Below are positions 1 to 11,800 of a DNA stretch of 64,000 bases, one piece after another. Under the pieces are notes generated by a model that saw nothing but the letters and a program-made list of their open reading frames with translations, did not search any database and was not told the DNA's origin. Positions within the stretch are counted from its first letter, which is position 1; each line of letters starts with the position of its first letter. This stretch comes from Diabrotica undecimpunctata. Taxonomy: Eukaryota > Arthropoda > Insecta > Coleoptera > Chrysomelidae. The translations under genes were made by a program, and so were the position numbers. The stretch covers positions 73,332,660 through 73,396,659 of the forward strand of contig NC_092810.1 of NCBI RefSeq assembly GCF_040954645.1, given 5' to 3'.

Positions 1-2480
1 AATGGTTTCAACAAGTATATGATTAACAAATAATTGAATATAAAAACCCACCAATATTGGCTAATATATATATATATAAATAGTAATATCTAAATTATTA
101 AATTATTATAGTTCAATAATAGTAAAATAGATTGTTAACTGTACACAATGATTAAGAAGGTGAGGGTTTAAATATGAATATAAGTAAACTGCAGCAATAC
201 AAGTATACCTATAAATGTAAATTTAATAAGAAAAGATAAATAAATAAGGAAGTTAAAAAAAAATGAACAAAGAGCAACAGGAACAAATTAGAAATAATAA
301 AGAATATTTTGCAAAGAGAAATATACTACAGAATGCACGGTCTGAACTGAGAAAAGGCACCACGTTGGGCTCGCCAATGTAACAAAAATGAGGAATGTGG
401 GGCAAAAATGTGCAGTGTAGAAATAGGGTAAACTCTAAAATGCACCTTGATACACCAACGAACTAATATGGGGAATAACGGAAGATGGAAGGGATTAGAT
501 AGAAATAAATTATGTAAAAGAAATAAATATGAATTTTATGAAGTAAATATGAATTTTAAAATATAACAGAATTAAGTGTTGGCTAGCGACTATGTAGGAG
601 AAGGACCACTTGACACTCAAAGAAGGATTCGGCCAATTTCCATGCCCTACAGAGACCGTAAGATATAAGAACTAATGACAAGAAACCACCAAGAAATAAA
701 CAGATAAAATTAAAAGTTGCTCTAGTGAATGCTTGGGCGCCAGGAAGTTAAATGTTTTCTTCCGAGATATCTTGTATTGCTGAAATATGAAAGATAGGTA
801 CTGATTGAAATATTGAATTGTTTTAACCCAACTTTAATAAATACCAATTTTATGTACAGACTATTTTAAACACTTATATATGACCCATCACCTCTTATAT
901 ACAATTAACTTATCTATATTTACAGTAAAATCCCGGAATATAATGATAAACAATTTCCCCCCCCCTAACGTACCTATTAATGTTAAATTTTGACAGAGGT
1001 TATACTCAATAATTATGTATAAATAATATAAAATAAAATATAAGATAATATAAATATAAAATACTACTCACTAATATAATAGTTTAGTTTTCGTTTAATA
1101 AATGTTAAGTTTGAAATGAAATGAAACTCTCCGGGTATGTGTGCACATGATAACCTGATGAAGAGAGATTCAAGGGAGAGTCAAAATCTCATCCCTTGGT
1201 AGACAATAAATAATTTAATTAAATTGTACTGACTATTGTTTTAGAAAAATTGAATGTAATTATTATTAGTGATATAAAAGTTAAAACCTTGAAGAGGATG
1301 TAATGTTATTAAAGATATTTAAATAAGAAACAAAAAAAATAAAACTAAGTTCTTCCAGCCGGTTTCCGTAGGTTTCCCTGGAAGGTCCTCTGGTGAAGAA
1401 CTAGCTGCAGGTGGGTAAATTTACTCCAAACCTGGATTCCATATAAAAAAAGGAGGTACTTTAAACCAAGTCCATTAAATTCTTCTTCAAAAAAAAACCA
1501 TAAACTTAAAATTCTTCTTCCCCTTATCTTAATAAATTTTCCATACAAAAAAAATAATTATTCTTCCCTGACTTGCACTGGAATCCGTAAGTAGGCTAAA
1601 AAAAACAGTTGTGTTACTCCAAGTCCTTTGTTCATACAAGAAAGCAAAGAAAAACCAAGAAGGTCAACAGGTTGCTTTAAATTAAAATAAAAACTATATT
1701 GTTTTTCTGTAAAAAATAACCTTGGGATGGTATGACAATGTTTTATAGGATATATTAAATAGATAGGTTTTCAGAAAGCATGGTCTATATATATTATAGA
1801 ATAGAAAAAAAAGGAAATATTAGCCGGTTTAACGGTATGGAATTGAAATAGATAATTGTTGGTTTTCATCTTTGGAAAGAAATAAAGTTTGAGATAATGA
1901 TAAAATCTAATACTTGTAATATATTTAGGTATTAATGAAATAAGTGAAATAGGACATATATAAGATAGAATAGATAGCTAGATAGCTAAGAATATATATC
2001 GAGAGCGGATTAAAATAGATTTGAATTTCACTAACAATGGCGGATGATATGACATGTTTTTACACATAATTTATTTATAACTTTAAACTTACCGGCTGAG
2101 GTGGTCCAAAATTAAAGTACTTTCCCAAAAAAAACTAAATAACAAATGGCTTCTTCCAACACAACAGCTTTTCCACAAAAAAAAAATAAAAAATAAACTT
2201 AAACCCAATTCATGAAAATGGCACCTACAGCCGCCTTGAACAAACGACGTTCACTCCACGAGACCCCAGCAACAAGTGATTTCACAAGCTGTCGGTTGAA
2301 TGTATTTTCAGAATTTCACCGCTGAGGGCGCGGTTTAATGCCAACCTCAGAAAATAATATTCACTGGGAGTTATTTAAATATTTGGTTTAAGAATATTTC
2401 AAAAATGAATTTAATTTATAATTAAATTAAAGGATTCCAGTGACAAAAAGGTAAATGGTTCTTTAAGTAACGGACTCGTT
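1..2480. other. AT-rich stretch without a recognisable gene
   Basis: No reading frame here has recognisable protein motifs; the short frames are rich in K/N/F/L, as expected from AT-rich DNA. The only texture is a patch at about 1125-1200, with direct echoes of a short GA-rich word (gaagagaga, caagggagag). It resembles the non-coding tail often seen next to Penelope-like elements, but it is too short to assign. A slightly GC-richer patch lies at about 2220-2340. Nothing else is supported. Confidence 0.6.
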
Positions 2481-4110
2481 ACAAATTTTTCACCAATTTT
2501 TCACTAATTTATTACCACCCTAATAATTTTTCAGCACCAAACCAACCTTAAGGGGAGCGATTCTGCTGGCTTAATGTTCAAGCTAGCAGAATTAAAAAAA
2601 AAACTTTTTGTCGATGGCATATTTTTTCACCAATTTTTCACTAATTTATTACCATCCCAATAATTTTTCACCACCAAACCACCCTTAATGGAAACGATTC
2701 TGCTGGCTTAAGGTTCAAGCTAGCAGAATTAAAAAAAAATAATTTTTTGTTGATGACATATTTTTTCACCCATTTTTCACTAATTTATTACCATCCTAAT
2801 AATTTTTCACTACCAAACCACCCTTAATATTATTTCACCATCAAACCACCCTTAAGGGGAGCTATTCTGCTGGTTTGCGGTTCAAGCTAGCAAATTAAAG
2901 AAACATATTTATAATATACCACAGTGTTTTGCTAGGTTTTTACGAATTTATTACCACCCTAGTAATTTTTAACCCCTTAACTACCCCTTGTGAAAAGTCA
3001 ATAATTGTGTTAGATTAAAATTTAAGAAGAAATTTTTTTTTCAAATTTACTGTCCACTACTTACAACTGAAATAAAAAAGTGTTTTGTTAAGTTTTTACT
3101 AAACTTTGACCATCCTGATAATTTTGCTTCCATAAAACTATTCGAAAGCTTTTCTACTAGCTGAATATTTGAACAAGCAAAATTAGAAAAAAACGTATTT
3201 TTGCAATACCACAGTATTCTGCTAAGTTTTTACGAATTTATTACCACCCTAGTAATTTTTCACACCTAAACTACCCCTTGTGATAAGTCAATAATTCTGT
3301 TAGGTTAAAATTTAACGTGAAAAAAATCTTTTTTTACAATTTCACTATCCTCTACTTACAACTGATATAAAAAAGTATTTTTACCCTGATAAGTTTCCAT
3401 CTCTAAACCAATCTTATTTGGAAACGTTCCTGCTAGCTTAATAATCGAGCCAGCCGAATTAAAAAAAATAATTAATTATGATATACCACAGTGTTTTGCT
3501 AAGTTTTTAAGAATTTATCACCAACTTACTAATTTTTTATCCCTCGACTAACCTTTAGTGGAAGCCAATAGTTCTGCTACGTTTAAATTAAAGGTAAAAA
3601 AGTTTAGTTTTATAATTTTACTAAATACTATTTATAAATAAAATAAGAAACCCTCTGGTTAGTTTTTACTAAATGTTAACCAACTTCACCAATTCCACCA
3701 TCTACACATTTACGCTGGTTGAATGTAAAGCAAATCTTTTCGGAAATATGAGATACTACAGTATTATGCTAGATTTGTACCAATACATTACCATCCTAGT
3801 AATTTTTCACCCTTTAACTACTCTCTACGAGGAGTCAATAATTCTACTACGTTAAAATTTAAGGTGATAAAAAATCTATTTTTATAATTTTACTGTATTC
3901 TACTTGTAACTGAAAATATAAATTGCTTGCCAGGTTTTTACTGAATTTGATCCACCCTTATAATTTTTGAACCCCTAAGCCTCAGTTAATGGGAAACATT
4001 CAACAAGATACACATTGACGCTAGGTGAATAAAATTTTTTTTTGAAAACACAAGAGTGCTCTGCTAGAATTTTACTATATTTTTACCAACCTAGTCATGT
4101 TTTTCTCAAC
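2481..4110 (+). repeat. Tandem array of hairpin-bearing repeats, left arm of a foldback-like element
   Basis: Units of about 140 bp at the outer edge (2487-2620, 2622-2760, 2761 onward) merge into diverged units of about 270-290 bp; the phrase around taccacagtgttttgct recurs at about 2917, 3208, 3484, 3754 and 4045. Each outer unit carries an imperfect 12-bp palindrome, ttctgctggctt facing aagctagcagaa, separated by about 7 bases. Divergence grows inward. The same units occur in reverse orientation at 6771-6907 and 15010-15250, so the array is one arm of a long inverted repeat with internal tandem structure, as in foldback (FB-like) transposons. No protein-coding capacity is seen in the array. 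Confidence 0.75.
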
Positions 4111-5733
4111 CACCCTAATTGAAAAATATTTTCAAATGTTGCTCTATACTAACTAATATTTATTTTTTTAATGTTTAAATATTAAAAATATGAAAACACT
4201 TTATTCTAAAAACATAAATTTTACCTGTTTTAAAAAAATTGACTCGGATTCGAGTCGTATTACATGGCTAAGCGAAATCCAATCGTTAGTCCCTTTTATG
4301 AATATAAAATAACTGAAATCAAGTTGAGTTTTAGTAAATACAATGGAATTTTTATATTTTACAGAATAAATTACCAGGTAAGAAATATTCAAATTAAAAT
4401 AATTTTATTACGTCTATTACATTATTTAACTAATTGTAAAGGAGGGTCGGGACCGTCCGCACCTATTGTTAAAAGAATACAAGATTTGTATTCATTATAC
4501 ATGAAAATTTGAAAAATAATTTAGGTATTTAATATTTTAATATTATTTATATAAGAAGAGTATTAACGATTGGTCAAAACATAATTTTAAGATTAGGTGT
4601 ACATAGTGATTAGGAAAACATTTTAGGATAAGTAGGTATATTCAAATGAGACCGAAATTACCGGTTGGTCAGAACAGCTGATATAGATTATTTGCGTAGT
4701 AAAATAAATTTATATTAGCAGCATTTTAAAAATTTAAAGATATTTGTATTTTAATTCTTTGTCGATTTTTCATTCATTGTCAGTTGAATATAGGTAAAAA
4801 TTAAAGGTTGTTACAAAAAAATATTAACCTATTTATTTTGTTTATGGAAATGTTTGAAAGAATCGCCCACGGAGAGATCTGGTTTCTCGGCACAATCCAC
4901 ACACTCATAAATTGGGTTTTTTCTTATTTTTAGGATAGGACATACTCTGCATCTTTTCGTTTTCGTTTCGCGTTTGTCCGATTTATTAGCAATTATTTAT
5001 AGGTAAATGTTCGCGTGCGATATTCCGTCTGTCATTGCTTTTTCATAAATTAATTTACGAATTAATTCTAACCTTGATATCGTCTTTTATGTCTTTTGTT
5101 TAGTATATTGTTTAAAATTAAGTCTAACTTTCCACGGTTCCATCGATTCATCTAGTGATAATTCTTTTACTGGATAATTCAGACCAGTATTTTATTATTA
5201 AAAAGTCTATAAATGTTGTTATTCTATAAAACCGATCTTGAGGAATAACATTAGGTCTCATTGGATTATGGATGAAGTTTAAGCACCTTGAAATTATAAG
5301 AAAAAGATCTCTTCCGATGCTCTGCAAAAAAGATTTTAAGTTAAATAGTGGATCTGTTTTCCAATAACCCTCCAATCTTGAAAAACGTATGTGTCAGTGT
5401 GGAAGATAATTCCCATAAATACTAGAAATTCAAATAAGAAAAGTACACTAACTTCACCAACTTTTTTATATGCTAAACATTGTAATATTGTTGTTTTGTA
5501 CATTGCCTATTTTTTAACAAAATTTTACAACTTAAGAAGGGATAATTCCCGTGAGTTGGCTGTATATTATATAGTTAAAACACTGTTGTAATTGGTATAT
5601 TTAATTAAATTTTAAAAATCCAAAAGGATTAAGTTCAAAACGTTTTCGGACTTATCAGTCCATCTTCAGTGAAATTTATAGTACTTTTAGTAAGTAATTA
5701 ATAAGTAATAGGTAAGTAGTAATTTTTAATTAA
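4111..5733. other. Interior of the foldback-like element, no recognisable gene
   Basis: AT-rich DNA between the left array and the inserted LINE. No frame shows domain motifs. At about 5615-5690 the minus strand carries a short stretch (gaagatgg, a few bases, then gataagtccgaaaacg) resembling the non-coding tail found beside Penelope-like elements; I treat this as a weak resemblance only. Confidence 0.5.
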
Positions 5734-5750
5734 ATATACCTAGAAGTGTT

Positions 5751-6648
5751 ACTCTTCAATTTATGCCTAGAAAAAATAATGCGAGAAGCGAAAATCAATA
5801 GAGAAGGACTCCTATATCATAAAAGACACCAAGTTTTGGCATTTGCGGATGATATAGTGTTGCTGGCAAGAGGAAAAAAAGAGCTACAGGAGATAGTACA
5901 GAGAATAGTAAAAGCAGCAAAGAAAATGGGACTTTACATAAATGAAACTAAAACAAAATGTATGCAGTGGACAGATGATCAGTTCAGGGATGGACAAAAG
6001 TTTAAAGTAGAAGTAGAAGAAAGATTATCATACGAATTCGAAATGGTAGAAAGATTTACATACCTAGGTACAATAATATCACGCAAACCTAACATTAAAG
6101 AAGAAATACAAGCTAGAATAATGGCAGGCAATAGAAGTGTACATGCTCTTAGTGGAATGTTGAAAAGCAAGTTTTTATCAAGAAAGGCAAAAATACAGTT
6201 ATACAAAACAACTATACAACTAATAGTAACGTACTGCAGTGAGACATGGACAATGACAAAAAATGAACAAAATTTACTGGAGATATGGGAAAGGAAAATC
6301 CTGAGGAAGATATATGGAGCAATAATAAGGGACGGTTTATGGATAAGAAGATCAAATGATGAGTTAAAGAAATTATATAATCAACCTAACATAATAGGAG
6401 TCATAAAGGCACAGAGACTAAGATGGCGAGGTCACCTAGAAAGGATGCCGAACACGAGGACTTCAAAAAGGGTAATGAACTACACTATAACTTTAAAAAA
6501 GAGAAAAGGAAGACCAAAAAATAGATGGAATCAGGAGGTAGAAAAAGATATGGAAGAAATTGGACTACAAGGCCAGAAAAGAAAAATGAATAACAAGAAG
6601 AAATGGAGAAAAATCACATATCGAGCCAGAGAAGATCTCAGTACATAA
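5751..6648 (+). pseudogene. C-terminal part of a LINE endonuclease-reverse transcriptase
   Basis: The frame is open from the insertion junction to a stop at 6646-6648, about 298 codons. It enters the reverse transcriptase at the LFNL motif and shows FADDIVLLA (catalytic Y/FxDD box, two aspartates intact) at about residues 32-40, followed by the thumb-type segment FTYLG and the C-terminal signature RLRWRGHLERM, then a lysine-rich RKGRPKNRW tail. N-terminal endonuclease and fingers are missing because of 5' truncation, so the copy is dead although the remaining frame is intact. The GTG near 5746 is flanking DNA, not a start. The family looks like the widespread insect endonuclease-RT (RTE/jockey-group) class; the clade is uncertain. 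Confidence 0.8.
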
Positions 6649-6721
6649 AGAAAAGCGAAAATGAAGAAAGAACAAACTTTTTAAGCCATGGGCCTCTAAG
6701 GCCTTTAGTGCTATTGTATAT
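5751..6721 (+). mobile_element. 5'-truncated non-LTR retrotransposon (LINE) with 17-bp target site duplication
   Basis: A retroposed LINE fragment is bounded by perfect 17-bp direct repeats, atatacctagaagtgtt, at 5734-5750 and 6722-6738. The left junction falls inside the reverse transcriptase coding frame, the usual result of incomplete reverse transcription. The 3' end is a short non-poly(A) tail (about 6690-6721) ending in a TA-rich run. Duplication length, 5' truncation and terminal tail together are diagnostic of target-primed reverse transcription. It inserted into the interior of the foldback-like element. Confidence 0.85.
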
Positions 6722-6770
6722 ATATACCTAGAAGTGTTTTTCACACACACACACACCGTACTGAAGTATT

Positions 6771-6907
6771 TTTAAAAAAACAAATTTATTTAATTTTTGT
6801 TAAAGTGGTAGTAAGGGGTAAAAAATTACTAAAGTTGTAATAAATTCGTCAAAACCTAGCAGAACACTGTGGTATATCATAAATATTTTTTTTAATTCTG
6901 CTAGCTT
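6771..6907 (-). repeat. Right arm of the foldback-like element, part 1 (inverted repeat units)
   Basis: Read on the minus strand this matches the left-array units: the phrase atataccacagtgttctgct, a run of A/T, and half of the 12-bp palindrome. It stops abruptly at the LTR retrotransposon boundary (6907/6908), and the other half of the same palindrome resumes at 15010. The split repeat shows the LTR element landed inside a pre-existing repeat unit. Confidence 0.75.
6904..6907. repeat. Target site duplication GCTT, left copy
   Basis: GCTT at 6904-6907 is repeated at 15010-15013, immediately outside the two LTRs. A 4-bp duplication is typical of many Ty3/gypsy integrases. Confidence 0.8.
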
Positions 6908-8714
6908 TGTCGGTAACTAGAGTAACTCCCATCTCTTTCTAGAGAGGGAGAAGGCAAGTTATCCGCTCTATCCGTCGCTTGGTGGAGTGACCTCAGAGAG
7001 TAAGGCTCTCTGTCGGAGGCCATTGTGACCTAGCTAGGGATTAATGCCTTTTTAAAAGAATAAAACAGTAATAATAAAGTTTATTAAACAAGTACACAGT
7101 ATATATAACAAGAAGAAAATGATATAATATATAACTTATATTAAGAACCTGAAAGAGACGTATAATTATCTCCAGATCCGGAAATCGGGAGAATAATTAT
7201 ACCAATTAGTTCTAAACTAAGAATCTGAAAAGTAATGAACGTTATTTATTAACAATAAATCAAATATAAACAAATTTGAAATTAATAACTAGGGAGAATG
7301 TCACCTGTCAAAATATTTTGAGTGGGAAGGAGTTGAGCTAGGGACTTGGGATAAGGACTGGGATGTCGGTCGTTATGCCAATCGGAATAATCAGCAATAA
7401 AAAGGGGAAGAAGTACACTGTAAAAATAACTACAGGCAAAAATTCAAATTAATTTTCAACAGAATTTTATAAGTCAATCGGACCTGTAGGAAATAAACAA
7501 ATAGTGGCAAATAGGCATAAATAATATAAATAATATATATCAATTCGAAAATGAAATAAACGACAAATATTATGGTCATAAAATAATAAAATAAAAATTG
7601 AAATTTTTAACAGTGTAAAATAAAATATAAATTCAAAGATAGGGAAAAGTATAAGTATTTTTAATAGTGTACCTGGAAAGAGAAACAACTAAAAGAAATG
7701 GTATACAAGTTATATATATCAAGGAGTTATATTCAAATATATAAGTAGCAATTACATATATCAAAGTCAAAGAAATACAAGTAATTTTAATAGTGTACCT
7801 GGGGAAAGAAACAAATAAAAGAAATAGCATACAAGTTTATATATACAGATATATCAAAGTTATATTTAGAGTTTAAATATACAAGTAGCAAAATACATAT
7901 ATATATATCAGGGTCAAAGTACAAGTACTTACGTCTGCAGTGTACCTGAAATAAAAGGGGAAATAAAACACAGTTTAAATCGTTTATTTTCACAAGTAAA
8001 TATATAGCAATATATATATCCCTGAAAGAGAAAAATAAAACAACAAAAGGTAGTCTTTATTTAATCTCAAAAACTTTGTAAAAGGATATATGCACGTTCG
8101 GTGACTAAGTCCCGTTAAGTAGGGACTTAGCAAATCTGTAAGAGAATATTTTCTTACATGACTTGTAAGAATGCCGAAATAATCAGAATTTTGACTAAGT
8201 CGAAAAACACAGATTAATTCGGCGAAAAATGGCGACGCTCTTAAAGGAATTTATTAGCAAATTTGACTAAGTCAAAAAGCATAGATAAATCCTTCAAAAA
8301 TGGCCGCCGTGGTTTGTAGACAAACCGTAGTTAAAGATGTGGAACGTTAGGTTCCGGGTTTTAGAGGTGAGCTGAAAGAAAAACAAGAACTCTCTAGGAA
8401 CTGAATCAACCAGAGGATCTTACTTGCCTAGAAGGCTGGACCAGCGGACATATCCTGACCCGGTCTGATTTCCTGGCCGTCGTGCACTTCTTTTATGCAT
8501 AAAAAAGTAGGTCAATCGTAACGGTCGTTTTGGACCTTTTTACGATTGACCAGGCACGGCGACCAATGCCCAATTTTCAGAATTATCATTGGCTGCAGCT
8601 CGGATGCATTTCGACCAACGATAATTCAGAAAATGAGCAACAGACTTCTGAATTATGATTGGCTGCAATTACTGTTGCCATTTGACCAATCACAATTCAG
8701 CAGGCTGGGCGACA
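6908..8714 (-). repeat. 3' LTR of the minus-strand Ty3/gypsy element
   Basis: 1807 bp, TGTCG...CGACA, a direct repeat of 13203-15009 at an offset of exactly 6295. It contains about three imperfect tandem copies of a block beginning gtgtacctgg (about 7672, 7793, 7938). It also has a 9-bp palindrome ctaagtccc/gggacttag (about 8103-8128), repeated gactaagtc words, a perfect 12-bp palindrome ggtcaatcgtaa/ttacgattgacc (about 8512-8552), and paired ATTGG/CCAAT boxes at about 8560-8700. The last group lies at the upstream (U3) end in the element's own orientation and probably forms its enhancer/promoter. Confidence 0.9.
7660..7960 (-). repeat. Tandem repeats inside the 3' LTR
   Basis: Blocks of about 120-150 bp start with agtgtacctgg, followed by gaaa-rich sequence, an atacaagt word, a caaagt word, and TA-rich filler. 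Two to three diverged copies are visible at about 7670, 7791 and 7936. The same set is present in the 5' LTR at +6295 (about 13955-14255). Length variation here could explain the long LTR. Confidence 0.6.
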
Positions 8715-8722
8715 TCCCCCCC
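8715..8722 (-). other. Polypurine tract of the minus-strand Ty3/gypsy element
   Basis: Directly upstream of the 3' LTR in element orientation the minus strand reads GGGGGGGA before TGTCG. This is the expected position and composition for the plus-strand DNA primer. Confidence 0.7.
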
Positions 8723-8882
8723 GCTTCGAAGATCCTTCTGGTGATTTTACTTTATTGAAAAACAATATTTACAATAAGTATCAAAAAAATCTAAATTTAA
8801 AGCAAACAATTGTTTAAGTTAATTGCAAAAAAAATAAAAATGACTCTGAAAGAGAAAAACAAAAATAATGTCTTTGCACTCT

Positions 8883-11800
8883 TCACTCGGCGTCTTCTGC
8901 GGCGATGGCGTCGACACGTGGAGGCGGTGCGGGACGGATGTCGTCAACATGGATCAGCCGGTCTACGTCGTTGTCTCGATGAACTTCGTAGGTGTGATTG
9001 CCGGCTGCCCTGATGATAGAATGGGGTCCTGTCCAGGTCTCTCCAAAGTTCCCTCTCTGGTGGTTCCTCACCAACACCTGTTGTCCAGGAATGTACTGAG
9101 GTGGAGGACGAGCGTCAGGATTATCCGGGAACAGGTTCCTGGCGTAGATAGTGGCTTTTTGGACAGCTCGCTGGACTCGCTGTTCCCTATTCTCCCTCTG
9201 ATTGATTTGCAAGTTCGTTTCCTGGGCTCGTCTTGGCCTGTACCCGAGTAGGAGCTCTGCTGGAGTCTGTCCGGTGGCGTCGTTGGCTCTGGTTCGAAGA
9301 GTAAATACGACGTCTCCGACGTAGGAGTCCCATCGGGGGTCTTCAGGCGATGACACTCTTGCCCGTAGTCCTTTCTTTAGTTCTTGTACTCTGCGTTCGA
9401 CGGGATTGGCCCTCTGGTGGTATATGGGTGCCTTTTCGTGTTCGATATTATGACGACGCAGGAATCTCTCCCAGGTTGGTGTTCGAAACTGGGAGCCATT
9501 ATCCGTGATGATCGTGTTTGGTCGTCCCCATCGGTTGCAGATCTCGTCCTGAAGGAAGGACGTGATGTCTTTGGATTTTGCTGACGTGGTGCATCGGTAT
9601 TCAACCCAGTTGCTAAGGCAGTCCGTGGCCAGGAGGATGAAACGGTTCCTTGTTCCTCGAGCAGGAGGATAGGGACCTAGCACATCGAAGGAGATCCTCT
9701 CCCATGGATTGACGGGGGCCCTCGGAACTATCGGAGCTCTAGGTTGACGTTTGGATGCTTTTGTAGTGGCACACTTCAAGCAAGATCGGATGTGATTTAC
9801 TATATCTTTGGACATGCCGGGCCAGAAGTAAAGTTCTCGGATGGCTCTGCACGTCTCTTCTTGTCCTGGATGGTTGGCTTCCTCACTGTCGTGGTAAACT
9901 TGCAGAACCTCAGTTCGGAAGCAACCAGGGACAAGGAGTCGTTTTTCGCCATCCTGGAGGTAGTATGCCGTGTCGTTTTCTACCAGGAAGTCATCGAGGA
10001 GGCCTGACTCGACGTCGTCACGAGGTCCTCTGGTCTGAATGCGACGCCAACGGGCAATGAATCGCTGCACTCCATGGTGGGTTTGATGAGCCCTCTGGAT
10101 GCGTGCTTGCAGCGGCATATCATTGAGATCGTCCAGGATTGGGTGGTTGGCACCATCATCCTGGGCTTCTAGGAGGCACAGCAACGGGAAGGTGTTGTCT
10201 TCCATCATTGGTTGCTGTGGCCAGGCTAGGCGGTCGACTTCAGCGTCAGGGTCGTGGATCGTCTCCTCCTCGGTGGTCGGATGGCGTGATAAGTGATCTG
10301 GCAGCTGGTTGTCTCTACCGGCGACGTGGATCACCTTGAAGTTAAATTCTTGAAGCAGCAGAGCCCATCGTGATAACTTGGCTTTGTCTGTTTTGTAGCG
10401 GTCCAGCCACAGTAGAGCTCTGCTGTCTGTGTATAGTGTAAAGGCCTGGTCCTGCAGGAAATGCTTGAATCGTTTTAGGGCCCATATGACGGCGAGACAT
10501 TCTTTTTCATTAATATGGTACCTCTTCTCAGCTGGTTTGAGCTTAGTGGAACCATATGCTATGATCCGTCTGTTGTCAGGTTCGCCTTGGAATAATACGG
10601 CGCCCATACCTATCTCAGACGCGTCCGTCTGAAGGCTGAAGGGCAGGCTAGCATCTGGCCGTTGTAATTCCAACTTATTGGCAATGGCATTCTTGATGTT
10701 ATTGAATGCCCTGTCAGCTACTTCGTTCCATTGGAAACGGTGTTTTCCCGCTGTTAGATCAGTCAGCGGGGTCACCATCTCCGCAAAGTTTGGTACGAAG
10801 TCTCGTAGCCAGCTGGCAGTGCCAATAAAAGACCTCAGTTGGCGGAGAGTCTTTGGAGTCGTGAACCCTTGGATCTTGTCTCGATGTCTTTCCATTGGTT
10901 GTGTATTTGTGGAAGTGATGGTATGGCCCAAGTAGTCCAGTTCTTTGGCGGCGAACTGGCATTTCTTTAAGGACACCCACAGGCCGTGAGTGCGCAGACG
11001 TTCCAGGACTAGGTGGAGGTGCTTTTGGTGCTCCTCCCAGGTGGACGAGTAGACGATGATGTCGTCCATGTATACCTTTACAAATTCGTCCACGAAGCCG
11101 GCGAAGACGGTGGTCACCAGCTTCTGAAAAGCTGCAGGTCCGTTCTTCAACCCAAATGGCATCACCGTGAATTCAAACTGGGACCCATCAGGAAGGCTGA
11201 AAGCTGTGATCTGTTTGCTGTCCTCGGCCAGCGGAATTTGCCAGAATCCGCTCTTCAGGTCGAGGGTGGTAAAGATGTTTGCTGAGCCTAGTTCCTTTAT
11301 GCTGTCGTGAATGGGTGGTAAGTTTGAAACCTCGTCCACGGTGATTGCATTGATTTTGCGGTAATCGACACAAAATCGAGGAGTTCCATCCTTCTTGGTG
11401 ACGATTACAACTGGGCTGTTGTACGGACTTCTGCTTGGACGTATCACGCCCGCCGAGAGCATGTCCTGGACCTCTGAGTACATTATTTTCTTTTTGGCCG
11501 TGGAGTACTTATACGGCCTGGTGTTAATGGGAGTAGAGTCAGTCAGTTTGATGGCCATCTGCGTGGCCTTGGTGGTAGGTTGACGGACTCTGTCGTCGAA
11601 AACGTCTTGGTACGTTTTCAGAAGCTGTTGGATTTCAGTCACTGCGAAACTTGGGGCCTGGTCGTCTCGTAGGAGGTGGACGTTGTTGCTAGATGTTAGT
11701 TTTGTAGACGACTCCCAGAACAAGATGTGGCGGCTGTCGGTCCCTACGTGGATGCACCTCCGGGTAAGGTCTATCAGGGCACCCTCGGACGTCAGCCATG

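Noticed and set aside
2481..4110. Regular palindromic repeats with spacers, superficially CRISPR-like
   Set aside because: The window is eukaryotic, repeats are long (140-290 bp) and diverged, spacers are not unique, no cas genes; it fits a foldback arm.
7467..7993. Minus-strand hydrophobic frames repeated at 13762-14288
   Set aside because: They are translations of AT-rich LTR tandem blocks, duplicated because both LTRs are identical.
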